The notes under the pieces were generated by a model. The model searched no databases. It saw nothing but the letters and a program-made list of their open reading frames with translations, and was not told the DNA's origin. A stretch of 64,000 nucleotides of DNA from the NCBI RefSeq assembly GCF_902498915.1, contig NZ_CABVLQ010000001.1; one strand, written 5' to 3'. Position numbers and translations under genes: made by a program. Numbering within the stretch: position 1 is the stretch's first letter; every line of letters starts with the position of its first letter. Positions 45,194-55,131 of this stretch are shown in pieces. This DNA is from Escherichia ruysiae. GTDB lineage: Bacteria > Pseudomonadota > Gammaproteobacteria > Enterobacterales > Enterobacteriaceae.

Positions 45194-47770
45194 TCATTGG
45201 CAATTTGTTGTCACAGAAATAATACCTGACGATTTTTCCTTAATCGGCAGTTCATATTTCGCAACGCATTGTTGTGAAGTATCTTTACCCCATACGATCT
45301 TCACATCCCCTTTTTTAGGCATCCCGCTGATATATAACTGCCCATCTTCACCAACAATACCGCTAATCTGTTCACTTTTATCTGAAACCAGCGTTGCAGT
45401 TGCACCAAAGGGGACGCTCACTTCATTTTGCCGAATTAATGTCATAAGAACTCGATAACCCACACGGGTATCGAAATGCGCCCGTACGACAGCTCCTCGC
45501 GTTGGCACAACTGTCTGGAATGCGCTGTTCATATCAACACTGTCATTCAACGTTTCACTGCGAATGGACACATCATTTTCACGGTAGATGCTCAGATAAG
45601 GAACGACCGCATTACCTTGCCAGTCAACACTCACACCACTATTATTTAATACTTTCGCCCCCCGGGCACCTGGTGCTGAAACTATACCAATGGTTTCACC
45701 CAAAGGTTGGGAAAGCGAGATCCCTTCACTGTGCGCTACAATGCCACCACGCAGGCTGTAGTTAGTCTGCTGGTAGTCTTTACCATAGCTGTAACCCACG
45801 CTGATATTACCGGCGCCGCCCTGGTACGACAAACTGGCATTACCGCTATTACCAACACCATTACTGGAATACCCTTCCTGAACGTTATAGCTAAGATTGC
45901 GATCTTCTAACAGAGTGCCATTGACGCCAAGCTGTTGTGTCGTACGACCATCCTGATCGGTTGTCACGCGGTAGTTACTCCATGCCCGACCAAACGGAAT
46001 GGAAACATTAAATGACCACAACTGGTCGTTTTCATCCCATTCAGGGCTTTTATTCCAACTGTAAGCAATACTGTAATTAACACGTCCAATACGACCGTTG
46101 TACCCGGTAGCCAAAGAAAGGCGCTTACCGTCATCATTCCAGTAATCCTGCTGGGTCATATTGAAATAAACCGACCCATAGGTGCCCAATTGCTGTGTCA
46201 AATTACCCTGAATTTCACTACGCTTATGGTAACGGCCGTAATCGCTGTCAGCACCGCTACGCACATCTGTTGCTTCCTGGAAGGTATAAAAACCACTGGT
46301 AGAATACTTGTAACCCAATAAACGGAAATCTGTGCCGCTGGCAAAGCTTTTTGAATAAAGAAAGCGGTACGATTGTCCCTGATCGGTTGCATTATTATTT
46401 AATGTACTTTTTGCCTGAGTAATATCAACCGATATTGCACCAATAGAGCCAAAGTTTTTCCCCAATCCCAGAGCAAATGCGTTGTAATCCTTAGAAATTA
46501 ATGCGCCACCATAGGTGGTCATACCAAACGGTAAACCATACATCGCATTAAACTGACCAAAGCGAGGGTTGGCGCTATCGTAATTACCAGCACGGTATTC
46601 ACCAGCAGAAAGGCTATATTTGAGATGCCCTTCACGTTGGAAAATAGCGACTGAAGAGAATGGCTGAATAAATCTTTGTTCACTACCATCAGCCTCTTTA
46701 ACAATTACGGTTAAATCACCGCTGTTCGCTGTGGGGTATAAATCGTTAATTTCAAACGCACCTGGCTGAACAAATGCTCGATAAATCACGTAACCATTTT
46801 GTTCAATACTGACTTCCGCGTTACTTTTCGCTATCCCTCGAACTACCGGAGCAAAACCACGTTGGCTGTCTGGCAACATTTCTTCATCAGAGGCCAGTAA
46901 TGCCCCGCGCATCTGCACACTGTCAAAAATATCTGAAGGTGTTGCTGTATCACCCAATGTCAGTTGCGCTTTCAGCGGAACAATGGCCCGTGTTACATAG
47001 GTGCCAATATTGTCCCACTGCTTCTCGCCGTTACTATAGCTCCAGTTACTGTAATTTCGCAGACGCCATGCCCCAAGGTTAAGGCCGCTTCGCATACTTA
47101 AGTAGTAGCTATCGTTAGTCTGGCTAGTTTCGTTTTTATCCTGGTGATGATTACCATTTTCATCAATGTAGCGATTATAACTTTTTGTATCATGAGAACT
47201 GTTACTACCGCTGAAACTGTAATCAAGAAGCAACGCGGGCACACCATCGTCCCAGCGTGATTCAGGTACTGTACCGCGAGCAACCTGCTGCATTGCCGCC
47301 TGAGGAAAACTCATCACCAGTTTTTGTTCGCTAAAATCAAAATGACTGGTCGCCTGAGGGATAATTTCATTAAACGCCACACAGGCTTCTGCTGGTATAA
47401 GGTTAAGTGCTGAAAAACTGTCTACACGAACGCCCATATCAGCCAGTTGTGTCCGGCTTAAACAAGGTATGAGAAACTCCCCCATCTCCTTTCGTTGGGA
47501 TTCTGTAGCCGCCTTAAACTCCAGAGTGCGCGTTTCCATTTTTTGTTCATTGACGATTAAAGAAACGCGATATGTTCCAGGCAACTGCGCGCCATGGTCA
47601 GTTTCGTACATGGAAAGGTCAACATGCTGGTTGATCCCTGCGGTATCTTCCAGAAAACGCGGATTAAATTTTCCAGCTGTCGCAGAAAAAGAGCCTGCAA
47701 CCGTAAGCGCCAATACAGATAAAGAAAAGGGCAAAGAAGTGTAAGTGCGCGAAACGACCATCCATGACAT
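45194..47770 (-). CDS. lpfC: Fimbrial outer-membrane usher LpfC
   Basis: The product is an 858-residue FimD/PapC-family usher. It has a signal peptide (after SATA, about residue 32), an N-terminal chaperone-binding domain (FNPRFLEDT start), a 24-strand barrel with plug, and C-terminal domains (GAVVRAHFDTRVGYRVLMTL, GIVGEDGQLYISGMPKKG). The conserved C-terminal cysteines are present. It secretes and assembles pilin-chaperone complexes. In O157:H7 EDL933 the equivalent gene is recorded as split (lpfC and lpfC'); here the frame is continuous. Confidence 0.92.
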   Translation of the reverse strand: MSWMVVSRTYTSLPFSLSVLALTVAGSFSATAGKFNPRFLEDTAGINQHVDLSMYETDHGAQLPGTYRVSLIVNEQKMETRTLEFKAATESQRKEMGEFLIPCLSRTQLADMGVRVDSFSALNLIPAEACVAFNEIIPQATSHFDFSEQKLVMSFPQAAMQQVARGTVPESRWDDGVPALLLDYSFSGSNSSHDTKSYNRYIDENGNHHQDKNETSQTNDSYYLSMRSGLNLGAWRLRNYSNWSYSNGEKQWDNIGTYVTRAIVPLKAQLTLGDTATPSDIFDSVQMRGALLASDEEMLPDSQRGFAPVVRGIAKSNAEVSIEQNGYVIYRAFVQPGAFEINDLYPTANSGDLTVIVKEADGSEQRFIQPFSSVAIFQREGHLKYSLSAGEYRAGNYDSANPRFGQFNAMYGLPFGMTTYGGALISKDYNAFALGLGKNFGSIGAISVDITQAKSTLNNNATDQGQSYRFLYSKSFASGTDFRLLGYKYSTSGFYTFQEATDVRSGADSDYGRYHKRSEIQGNLTQQLGTYGSVYFNMTQQDYWNDDGKRLSLATGYNGRIGRVNYSIAYSWNKSPEWDENDQLWSFNVSIPFGRAWSNYRVTTDQDGRTTQQLGVNGTLLEDRNLSYNVQEGYSSNGVGNSGNASLSYQGGAGNISVGYSYGKDYQQTNYSLRGGIVAHSEGISLSQPLGETIGIVSAPGARGAKVLNNSGVSVDWQGNAVVPYLSIYRENDVSIRSETLNDSVDMNSAFQTVVPTRGAVVRAHFDTRVGYRVLMTLIRQNEVSVPFGATATLVSDKSEQISGIVGEDGQLYISGMPKKGDVKIVWGKDTSQQCVAKYELPIKEKSSGIISVTTNCQ

Positions 47771-47793
47771 TAAGTTGGTTCCCCTGAAAACTA

Positions 47794-48483
47794 TTAATTA
47801 ATTTCGCGAGTCAGATATTCACCTGAAGAGCCAAAATCATTAATTGTATTATATTTTATTTGCGAAGCACTGTTCACACCTGCAGGCAAATTGATATTCA
47901 AAGACCCTTTTGCTGGCACCATACCGGACTTTTCAATTTCGTGTCCGTTAATAAATACATCACTGAACGTGATGTTAAAAACAGTTGGATTGTCAACTTT
48001 TATCTGTTTACCGTTTCGCGTAAAACGTAGTTCTCCTGGCGAAGATTTAATATCCCCTTTTAGACCTGCTGGGCGATAAAAAAGCTTGATGCGAGTACGA
48101 ACTGCAATCTGCAAGACATTTTTCCCTTCATTTTCTTCATTTTGAGAAGGAATCGCTTTGACGTTTACCCAGTAAACAGATTCACGATCCTGAGGTAAGG
48201 ACGGATTCACATTTACGATACGTAAGATGTTGTTTTTTCCTGGCTCAAGTTTGAATAATGGCGGAGTAATGATGAATGGTGTTTTTTTACTACCCGTTGC
48301 ATCATCAACCCATGACTGAATAAGAAATTCTTCTGATTTATTTTTGTTTTGTACGGTTAGCGATGCTTCTTTCTTATTACCGTCATAAATCACCCGAGTA
48401 GAACTAAGCCCAACCCCACTCGCTAGTGCAGACTGCGAAATTAACACCCAAAGAGTTAACGCAATGAATTTTTTTTTCATCAT
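47794..48483 (-). CDS. lpfB: Periplasmic fimbrial chaperone LpfB
   Basis: The chosen start is ATG at 48483 (229 residues), giving a compact signal peptide MMKKKFIALTLWVLISQSALA; upstream starts at 48492 and 48507 are possible. It is a PapD-like chaperone: RVIYDGNKKEASLTVQN and YWVNVKAIPS (near residue 98) are family signatures, with the pilin-binding Arg in STRVIY and the Lys near KLFYRPAGLKG. It folds pilins by donor-strand complementation. Confidence 0.92.
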   Translation of the reverse strand: MMKKKFIALTLWVLISQSALASGVGLSSTRVIYDGNKKEASLTVQNKNKSEEFLIQSWVDDATGSKKTPFIITPPLFKLEPGKNNILRIVNVNPSLPQDRESVYWVNVKAIPSQNEENEGKNVLQIAVRTRIKLFYRPAGLKGDIKSSPGELRFTRNGKQIKVDNPTVFNITFSDVFINGHEIEKSGMVPAKGSLNINLPAGVNSASQIKYNTINDFGSSGEYLTREIN

Positions 48484-48547
48484 TCTATCCATGAACGTTG
48501 AACACAATTGGCGGAGAATTCATCTTCGCCAATTGTGAAACTAACTA

Positions 48548-49072
48548 TTACTCGTAAGACAGATTGAAATCAACCTGAGCATTACCATAACCAGTAGTTA
48601 CAGCAGCTAAAGTAGAAACATAGTTTGCGGTGAAATAAAGAACTGTCTGACCTTTTTTCAGGTCAGTGCTGGATTCACCACTATTCATCGCAACCAGGGT
48701 GTTGCTGTTATCATAAATACCGATACCTACGCCTTTCGCCGCGCCTGCTTCGGTGCTAACAGAGATAAGTTCAGGTTTATCGGTATCACCAACGCCACTA
48801 AAGCTGACTTTCGCCTTTTTCAAAGTGGTGATATCACAATCTTCCAGCTTGATTTCGAAAGGTTTTGATGGTGATTTATCACCGACTGCAGCAAATACAG
48901 ATTTTTGCACCTGACCCAGGACAACTTCCTGATTCTGAGAATCAACTGACAGTACGCAAGCTGCATCGACGATTTCACCTGTAAATTTCACAGTGCCATC
49001 ACCGGAATCCGCTGCAAATACGGAACCAGAAGTTAACGCCAGTGCTGACAAGGCAAAAACAACCTTTTTCAT
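48548..49072 (-). CDS. lpfA: Long polar fimbria major subunit LpfA
   Basis: ATG at 49072 gives 174 residues with GGAGTT just upstream; the ATG at 49084 lies before that ribosome-binding site and is rejected. Signal peptide MKKVVFALSALALTSGSVFA. The pilin domain has cysteines in DAACVLSVD and LEDCDI and the penultimate-Tyr beta-strand QVDFNLSYE. It matches LpfA-type pilins of E. coli and Salmonella. First gene of lpfABCDE; fimbriae of this kind mediate adhesion to intestinal tissue. Confidence 0.92.
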   Translation of the reverse strand: MKKVVFALSALALTSGSVFAADSGDGTVKFTGEIVDAACVLSVDSQNQEVVLGQVQKSVFAAVGDKSPSKPFEIKLEDCDITTLKKAKVSFSGVGDTDKPELISVSTEAGAAKGVGIGIYDNSNTLVAMNSGESSTDLKKGQTVLYFTANYVSTLAAVTTGYGNAQVDFNLSYE

Positions 49073-49389
49073 GAATAACTCCATTTATATAGATAAATAT
49101 GCTTAATGTTGTTCACACAACGGGGCGCAGATTATACAAATGGCACTAAAAAATAAAATTATTTTTACTAAATATTATTTTTTAAAATAAAAATGAATAT
49201 ATATTAAATTCAGCATGTTATAAAAAACAACATCAATAGGGAAATATACTTTCGGAAAATATTTATATTGATATTTTATATAAATAGAGTAATGCATTCA
49301 CAGAAAGAATACATTGTTCTATTTATACTCTGAAATAGGAAAAGGGAGAAACTCACGTCCCTCCCCTTCATTTTCTTACAATGATATTT
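49073..49389. other. AT-rich region upstream of lpfA
   Basis: About 300 bp of very AT-rich DNA with runs of A and T separates lpfA from the yhjX stop. It should contain the lpf promoter and is a likely H-NS silencing target by composition. I saw no inverted repeats of the fim switch type, so no invertible promoter is supported. Confidence 0.5.
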
Positions 49390-50592
49390 TTAGACGTGAA
49401 CCTCGCGCAACACCTTCTGCCCTGGCTGGCGAATAGTCGTAGAAAGTGCAAGAGACAGAATCAGCAAGGCGAAAATCACGTAGAAGGTCACATAGAAACC
49501 ACCAAACAGTGAGGCGATAATCGAGCCGCAAATGCTGCCGATACCGAAACCGAGGTAAATTACACCGTAGTTTTTCGCCAGATTATTAAGTCCAAAGAAC
49601 TCGCTGACCAGTGACGGGAACACCGTGATTGTGCCGCCGAAGTTAAACGCCACGCAGGCAATCGCCGCGAAGAACGTTAACGCATTGAGTGGAGCGAACA
49701 GCAGTGCCGCCATGCCCACCAGCGAAACCACCTGTCCAATGGTGATGACCCGAATACGGGCGATTTTGTCAGACAGAATACCCAGAACCAGACGACCAGA
49801 AAGGTTAGCAATTGAAATGACCGTCACTGCGTTGGCTGCGGAAATTGCATCAAGATGCGCCAGACTCTGCGCGATATCTTTCGCCACCCCAATAACATAC
49901 AGGCCACTCATGCAGGCAGTCAGGAACATTACCGCCAGCATCCAGTACTGCGGTTTACGCATCGACTCTGCCAGGGTGAAATCATTTTCCACCACGCCAT
50001 TATGGGTTTTGACTTCCTGTTTCGGCGCATCTTTCATTAAGGTCGCGCCAAAAACAATCATCACCAGCGCAATCGCGCCCCAAATTATAAAGGTTTTTTC
50101 CAGACCGACCGTTTCCAGCAGTTGCGTGTCGATAAATTTGAACCCCAGGCTACCCAGGCCATAGGAACCAATGGCGAATGCGGAGATCAAACCTTTACGT
50201 TCCGGGAACCACTTCACGCAGTTAGAGAGCGTCAGCAAGTAACCCGCGCCATCTGCCAGACCGACCAGCACACCGGCACTCAGCCACAGCATCATCAGGT
50301 TGTTGGAATGCGCGGTCAGGAAGAAGCCTAATCCCAGCAAAATACCGGAAGCCATAGTGACGCGTTTAACGCCAAAACGTTCCTGTAATTTTCCCGCGAC
50401 AGAAGACGAAATTGCCAGTCCCAGACTCAACAGGCCAAAGGAGAAAGCCACCTGGCTTACCGGTGCATCCAGTTTGGCGGAAAGTGCACCGTTAAACAGG
50501 CTCCAGGTATAAACCGACCCCAGGGCGAACTGGGTAATAATAGTACCGATAAGCGTCAGCCAGCGCGTACGTTGATAGTTGGAAGGTGTCAT
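49390..50592 (-). CDS. yhjX: Pyruvate-induced MFS transporter YhjX
   Basis: The product is a 400-residue, 12-helix major facilitator of the oxalate:formate antiporter-like group. The N-terminal RTRWLTLIGTIITQFALGSVYTWSLF is typical. Its substrate is unproven; it is known as the main target of the YpdA/YpdB two-component system that responds to pyruvate. A perfect YpdB tandem site lies 84-114 bp upstream of the start. It is a single gene, with the lpf operon inserted on its downstream side. Confidence 0.94.
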   Translation of the reverse strand: MTPSNYQRTRWLTLIGTIITQFALGSVYTWSLFNGALSAKLDAPVSQVAFSFGLLSLGLAISSSVAGKLQERFGVKRVTMASGILLGLGFFLTAHSNNLMMLWLSAGVLVGLADGAGYLLTLSNCVKWFPERKGLISAFAIGSYGLGSLGFKFIDTQLLETVGLEKTFIIWGAIALVMIVFGATLMKDAPKQEVKTHNGVVENDFTLAESMRKPQYWMLAVMFLTACMSGLYVIGVAKDIAQSLAHLDAISAANAVTVISIANLSGRLVLGILSDKIARIRVITIGQVVSLVGMAALLFAPLNALTFFAAIACVAFNFGGTITVFPSLVSEFFGLNNLAKNYGVIYLGFGIGSICGSIIASLFGGFYVTFYVIFALLILSLALSTTIRQPGQKVLREVHV

Positions 50593-50675
50593 GGCAGTGT
50601 TCCTGCATTAATAAAAAGGAAAGGTCTCTGCCGACAACCATATCGAAGTGCACTTTATGCCAGGGGAAAAACGGC

Positions 50676-50706
50676 ATGAAATGCCATCAGAACGGAATGA
50701 AATGCC
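50676..50706 (-). promoter_or_regulatory. YpdB binding site of yhjX
   Basis: Read on the minus strand this is GGCATTTCAT-N11-GGCATTTCAT, the exact tandem motif reported for the response regulator YpdB at the yhjX promoter. Both half-sites are perfect repeats. Confidence 0.9.
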
Positions 50707-50820
50707 TTAGTTCAGGAATGAATGACGTGACAAATATTCACCACAATAATAATTGTGTCAGTTAGTACCCACTATCAACACAATGATTGTTATACGCGGG
50801 TTCAAATTGTAAATAACAAG

Positions 50821-51519
50821 TTAAAATCTGGCACTAACGCCCATGCTATACAAATAATCATTATTATTGTTGCTGTTTTCTGCCTGAGATAACGCGGCAT
50901 AAGCGGCAATATTTGGATTAAGCAACATATCGGCGCCCACAGTCACATCAAGCCAGTTGCCGTTCTGATTTGTCGCCGTCATGCGACTTAGGCCTGATTG
51001 AGCCTTCCAGATATTTTCACCAAATTGCTGGTTATAGCTGATTTGCGCCCAGGGACGAAAATCACCAAGCCGGGAATCAACACGCCAGCCTAATGTACTG
51101 ACGCTGGCATGCCATAACGGATCGGTCAACGTTGCAGTGCTGTCGCCAAACTCGTTATACATCGAAATGGTCGTACCATCATAATGCAATGCGGCGACTG
51201 GGCCTGTTGTAACATGTTCATATAAAGGGAAATTCCAGCCCATACTCATACTGCTGGTCACATCGGCAGGCGTATCCTCCGCCAGATTGACTTCCAGTCC
51301 CAGCGCCCTTTGGCTACTTTGAATACGTTGCGACAAAATATCGTTGTAATCAGGTTGGTGATCACTATCCCAGGTATAACGCTCCGTAGTATGCCCAGGC
51401 TGCGTATCAACGATATATTCTTGTTGCCAGGCATAAGCTGTGTTGAGAAAAAGAGAACTGATTACAACGCTCGCCAGCAAACTTAACGTCCAGTGGCCAC
51501 CGCATTTTTTTATGATCAT
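50821..51519 (-). CDS. yhjY: Outer-membrane autotransporter-type beta-barrel protein YhjY
   Basis: ATG at 51519 gives 232 residues. The signal peptide ends NTAYA (about residue 30). The rest resembles an autotransporter beta-domain without a large passenger: GTTISMYNEF, LGWRVDSRLGDFRPWAQISYNQQFG, and a terminal strand YLYSMGVSARF ending in Phe, as expected for a BAM substrate. Function unknown. It is divergent from tag and close to yhjX on the same strand. Confidence 0.9.
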   Translation of the reverse strand: MIIKKCGGHWTLSLLASVVISSLFLNTAYAWQQEYIVDTQPGHTTERYTWDSDHQPDYNDILSQRIQSSQRALGLEVNLAEDTPADVTSSMSMGWNFPLYEHVTTGPVAALHYDGTTISMYNEFGDSTATLTDPLWHASVSTLGWRVDSRLGDFRPWAQISYNQQFGENIWKAQSGLSRMTATNQNGNWLDVTVGADMLLNPNIAAYAALSQAENSNNNNDYLYSMGVSARF

Positions 51520-51676
51520 TAACACGACTCCAGAAAAGAGCCGAATTCGGCAATATTATTGTCATTGTATGAAGGATATCGGGCATAGTAGCCCTGTATT
51601 AAATATTGACTTTTTCACCGATGCGTCAAGAAAAGCGGCTGAAATTTTTACGGTCTGGTATATAGCGAGGGAAAGT

Positions 51677-52240
51677 ATGGAACGTTGCGGCTGGGTGAGT
51701 CAGGACCCACTTTATATTGCCTACCACGATAATGAGTGGGGAGTGCCTGAAACCGACAGTAAAAAACTGTTCGAAATGATCTGCCTTGAAGGACAACAGG
51801 CTGGGTTATCCTGGATTACCGTCCTCAAAAAACGTGAAAATTATCGCGCTTGTTTTCATCAGTTTGATCCCGTCAAGGTCGCGGCAATGCAGGAAGACGA
51901 TATCGAAAGACTGGTACAGGATACCGGGATTATCCGCCATCGTGGAAAAATCCAGGCCATTATCGGCAATGCGCGCGCTTACCTGCAAATGGAGCAAAAC
52001 GGCGAACCGTTTGCCGACTTTGTCTGGTCGTTCGTAAACCACCAGCCACAAGTGACACAAGCCAGAACATTGAGCGAAATCCCTACTTCAACGCCCGCCT
52101 CCGACGCGCTCTCCAAAGCACTGAAAAAACGCGGCTTTAAGTTTGTTGGCACGACAATTTGTTACTCCTTTATGCAGGCATGTGGGCTGGTGAATGATCA
52201 TGTGGTTAGCTGCTGTTGCCATCCGGGGAACAAATCATGA
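51677..52240 (+). CDS. tag: 3-methyladenine DNA glycosylase I, Tag
   Basis: The ATG at 51677 gives 187 residues, preceded by GCGAGGGAAAG. Zinc ligands are in place: Cys4, His17, His175 and Cys179. The 3-methyladenine pocket motif YHDNEWGVP and the HhH-like region are present. It excises N3-methyladenine and N3-methylguanine from DNA constitutively. It overlaps yiaC by 4 bp (ATGA), so the two are translationally coupled. Confidence 0.97.
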   Translation: MERCGWVSQDPLYIAYHDNEWGVPETDSKKLFEMICLEGQQAGLSWITVLKKRENYRACFHQFDPVKVAAMQEDDIERLVQDTGIIRHRGKIQAIIGNARAYLQMEQNGEPFADFVWSFVNHQPQVTQARTLSEIPTSTPASDALSKALKKRGFKFVGTTICYSFMQACGLVNDHVVSCCCHPGNKS

Positions 52241-52677
52241 TTCGGGAAGCACTGCTTTCGGAACTGCCCGCGATTCTGGAGTTATGGCTGGAAAGCACAA
52301 GCTGGGGACATCCCTTTATAGAAACAAGCTATTGGCGTGACTGCATTCCGCTGGTGCGTGATGCATATCTAGCCAACGCGCAAAACTGGGTGTGGGAAGA
52401 CAATGGTGAATTTCTCGGTTTTGTCAGCATTATGGAGGGCCGGTTTCTGGCAGCGATGTTTGTCGCACCGAAGGCCATCAGACGCGGCATTGGTAAGGCG
52501 CTGATGCAACATGTACAGCAGCGCCATCCCCATTTGTTGCTGGAGGTTTATCAAAAAAACCAACCGGCGATAGATTTTTACCATGCGCAGGGGTTTCATA
52601 TTGTCGACTGCGCATGGCAGGAGGAAACCCAACTCCCTACCTGGATTATGGATTGGCAGGCGGATCAAACGCCGTAA
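52237..52677 (+). CDS. yiaC: GNAT acetyltransferase YiaC
   Basis: ATG at 52237 (ATGA overlap with tag) gives 146 residues. The GNAT acetyl-CoA motif A reads FVAPKAIRRGIGKALMQHVQ near residue 75, and motif B YQKNQPAIDFYHAQGF follows. YiaC has been reported as a protein lysine acetyltransferase. Its 3' end overlaps the convergent bisC by 32 bp. Confidence 0.94.
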   Translation: MIREALLSELPAILELWLESTSWGHPFIETSYWRDCIPLVRDAYLANAQNWVWEDNGEFLGFVSIMEGRFLAAMFVAPKAIRRGIGKALMQHVQQRHPHLLLEVYQKNQPAIDFYHAQGFHIVDCAWQEETQLPTWIMDWQADQTP

Positions 52678-54979
52678 GCGACAGCTCCGGGCCATTATAT
52701 TTTTCCAGCCATGCCAGCGCCGTGTTACCCGCACAGCCATTCCCCAGCCGCGAGCTGGGAAGGTCTTTAGTTAGCACGTTAACCGCACCATTTTTACAAA
52801 TGCCGCCAGCAGATAAATCAAGATCTGGCCAAGCGCCTTCGTGAATACAAATCACGCCAGGTTTAATACCTTCGCTAATGACGGCTCCGACAAGGATTTG
52901 TCCGCGCGAGTTCCACACCCGAACTGTATCGCCATCTTGTATACCCCGCGCCCGCGCATCTTCTGGGTGAATGGTGACAGGTTCACGATTTGCCACCGCA
53001 TACAATTCGCGCAAGGAACTGTAATTCAGCTGACTGTGCAGACGATGTGCCGGGTGAGCAGAAAGTATCTGCAACTGTTCCGGTTCTGCATTGCCCTGCC
53101 ATTCGTCCGGCTCCAGCCACATTGGATGCCCTGGGCAATCCGGATAAGCGTAATCGGCAATACGCTGTGAGAAGATTTCAATCTTGCCGCTGGCGGTTTT
53201 TAACGGATACGCCTGCGGATCGCGGCGAAAATCAGCGAAGCGAATAAACCGCTCGCTGTCTGGGTTTTCCGGCATCTCAATTAACTGATTGGCTTCCCAG
53301 AACTCATCAAATGGTGGCAATTGTATCTGCTGACTTGCCCCAGGCTGCCGGGCGACGTTATAAAACGTTTCCAGCCATTGCAGCTCACTTTTCCCTTCTG
53401 TAAATCGCGCGTAGCCGCCCTTTTCCCACCGTTCGCTTAATTCAGCAAAAACATCAAAATCATTACGTGCTTCACCACGCGGTGGCACCACTTGTTTCAT
53501 CGGCACCAGATGCTGATTGCTGTAATCGCCGGTCATGGTGAGATCATTACGCTCAAACGACGTGGTCGCAGGGAGAACGATATCAGCGTGTTTTGCCGCC
53601 GCCGTCCAGAAGCATTCGGAGATCACCACCAGCTCTGGTTTTTGCCAGGCGTGAATCAGACGATTGGTATCCTGATGGTGGGTAAAGTTGGCACCACCCG
53701 CCCACCAGATAAAACGAATATCCGGGAAATGTCGGTTCATACCGTTGTGTTGATATGTGCCACCGGGGTTTTCTAATGCTTCAACAATACGGGCAACGGG
53801 GATTTTATCTACCGCATCGGTGCCGCCGGGCAAACTACTTTGCATGGAAGAGAGCACCGCAGCGCGGCGGGTCGGATTGCCGCCATTGGCAAAATGGTAA
53901 GAAAGGCCAAAGCCGCCGCCGGGTGTGCCGATTTGCCCCAACATTGCCGCCAGCGTGACGATCATCCAGTGTTTTTGCTCACCAAACTGTTGGCGCTGCA
54001 TTCCCCATCCCGCCATCAGCATCGTAGTGTTTTGGTGGAAAATAGCCGCCAGCTCGCGAATCTTCTCGGGTGGAATGCCGCAAATCTCCGCCGCCCATTC
54101 GGCAGTTTTCGCTATTCCGTCTTTCTCGCCCAGCAAATAGGAGGCGAAGACGTCATAACCCGTGGTGCAACGCGCCAGAAACTCTTCGTCGTGCCAGTCA
54201 TTTTCCACCAGCGTATGGGCGATCCCCAGCATTAGCGCAACATCCGTGCCCATATGGGGGGCTATCCACTCCATTTTATCGCCAAAGAAATCGACGGTTT
54301 CCGATCGCATTGGATCAATGCAGATCAGCTTTTTCCCGCTGTCACGCAATGCAGAAAAGTAAGAAAGCCCCTGCTCATCGGATGCATTCCACGCAATTTT
54401 CAGCGTATTGAGAGGGTTAGCACTCCACAACACCACGACATCACTATGTTCCAGCACCAGCGGCCAACTGGTTTGCTGTTGATAAACTTCGCTGCCCCCC
54501 ACGACATACGGCATGATCGCCTGTGCCGCGCCGGTCGAATAATCCCCCAGATGCCCGGTATAACCGCCTGCCAGCGCCATATAGCGTTGTAATAAAGTTG
54601 ACGCTTTATGCAAGACGCCATTTGAACGCCAGCCGTAGGAACCAGCAAAAATCGATGCTGGGCCATAAGCCTCACGAATACGTTTATGTTGATGGTGAAT
54701 AAGATCCAGCGCCTCATCCCAACTCACGCGAACAAATTCATCCTGCCCACGAATGCCTTGCGGGTTTTCTGGTGACGCGAGAAAGCCTTTGCGCACCATT
54801 GGAAATCGTACCCGCGTATTGCTGTGAACCTGGTCGCGAACCGCGCTCTGCAAGGAGTTTTCCAGCTCTGTCGCTAACGCGCCACGCGAGCTAAAAACTG
54901 TTTCACCGTCGGTTTCAACCAGCATGGGTCCCCAGTGGGCGGCAGTCAGAACGGAATAACGTGAGGATGAATTGGCCAA
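52646..54979 (-). CDS. bisC: Biotin sulfoxide reductase BisC
   Basis: The product has 777 residues from TTG at 54979, with CAGGAG upstream. It is a DMSO-reductase-family molybdoenzyme with the bis-MGD cofactor; the Mo-ligating serine falls in GDYSTGAAQ (about residue 150). It has no twin-arginine signal, consistent with a cytoplasmic enzyme, unlike its relative TorZ/BisZ. It reduces biotin sulfoxide and methionine-S-sulfoxide. The C-terminal cofactor domain (DDARARGIQDGDTVRVWNSRG) is complete. Confidence 0.95.
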   Translation of the reverse strand: MANSSSRYSVLTAAHWGPMLVETDGETVFSSRGALATELENSLQSAVRDQVHSNTRVRFPMVRKGFLASPENPQGIRGQDEFVRVSWDEALDLIHHQHKRIREAYGPASIFAGSYGWRSNGVLHKASTLLQRYMALAGGYTGHLGDYSTGAAQAIMPYVVGGSEVYQQQTSWPLVLEHSDVVVLWSANPLNTLKIAWNASDEQGLSYFSALRDSGKKLICIDPMRSETVDFFGDKMEWIAPHMGTDVALMLGIAHTLVENDWHDEEFLARCTTGYDVFASYLLGEKDGIAKTAEWAAEICGIPPEKIRELAAIFHQNTTMLMAGWGMQRQQFGEQKHWMIVTLAAMLGQIGTPGGGFGLSYHFANGGNPTRRAAVLSSMQSSLPGGTDAVDKIPVARIVEALENPGGTYQHNGMNRHFPDIRFIWWAGGANFTHHQDTNRLIHAWQKPELVVISECFWTAAAKHADIVLPATTSFERNDLTMTGDYSNQHLVPMKQVVPPRGEARNDFDVFAELSERWEKGGYARFTEGKSELQWLETFYNVARQPGASQQIQLPPFDEFWEANQLIEMPENPDSERFIRFADFRRDPQAYPLKTASGKIEIFSQRIADYAYPDCPGHPMWLEPDEWQGNAEPEQLQILSAHPAHRLHSQLNYSSLRELYAVANREPVTIHPEDARARGIQDGDTVRVWNSRGQILVGAVISEGIKPGVICIHEGAWPDLDLSAGGICKNGAVNVLTKDLPSSRLGNGCAGNTALAWLEKYNGPELSLTAFDPPANP

Positions 54980-55131
54980 ACCGAAGGCTCCTGAAAGGTT
55001 AGATGTATTGGGCAGTTAAATATTACTTACAAATTTCCGAGTATTCCCAGGAATAATCTTCATGTTCACACGGCATAATCTCCCGCCACGGCACCCGTGA
55101 ACAAGAATAAAAAGGTTATTAAGGATTAACA

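Noticed and set aside
49073..49389. Invertible promoter element upstream of lpfA
   Set aside because: No matched inverted repeats or adjacent recombinase gene were seen.
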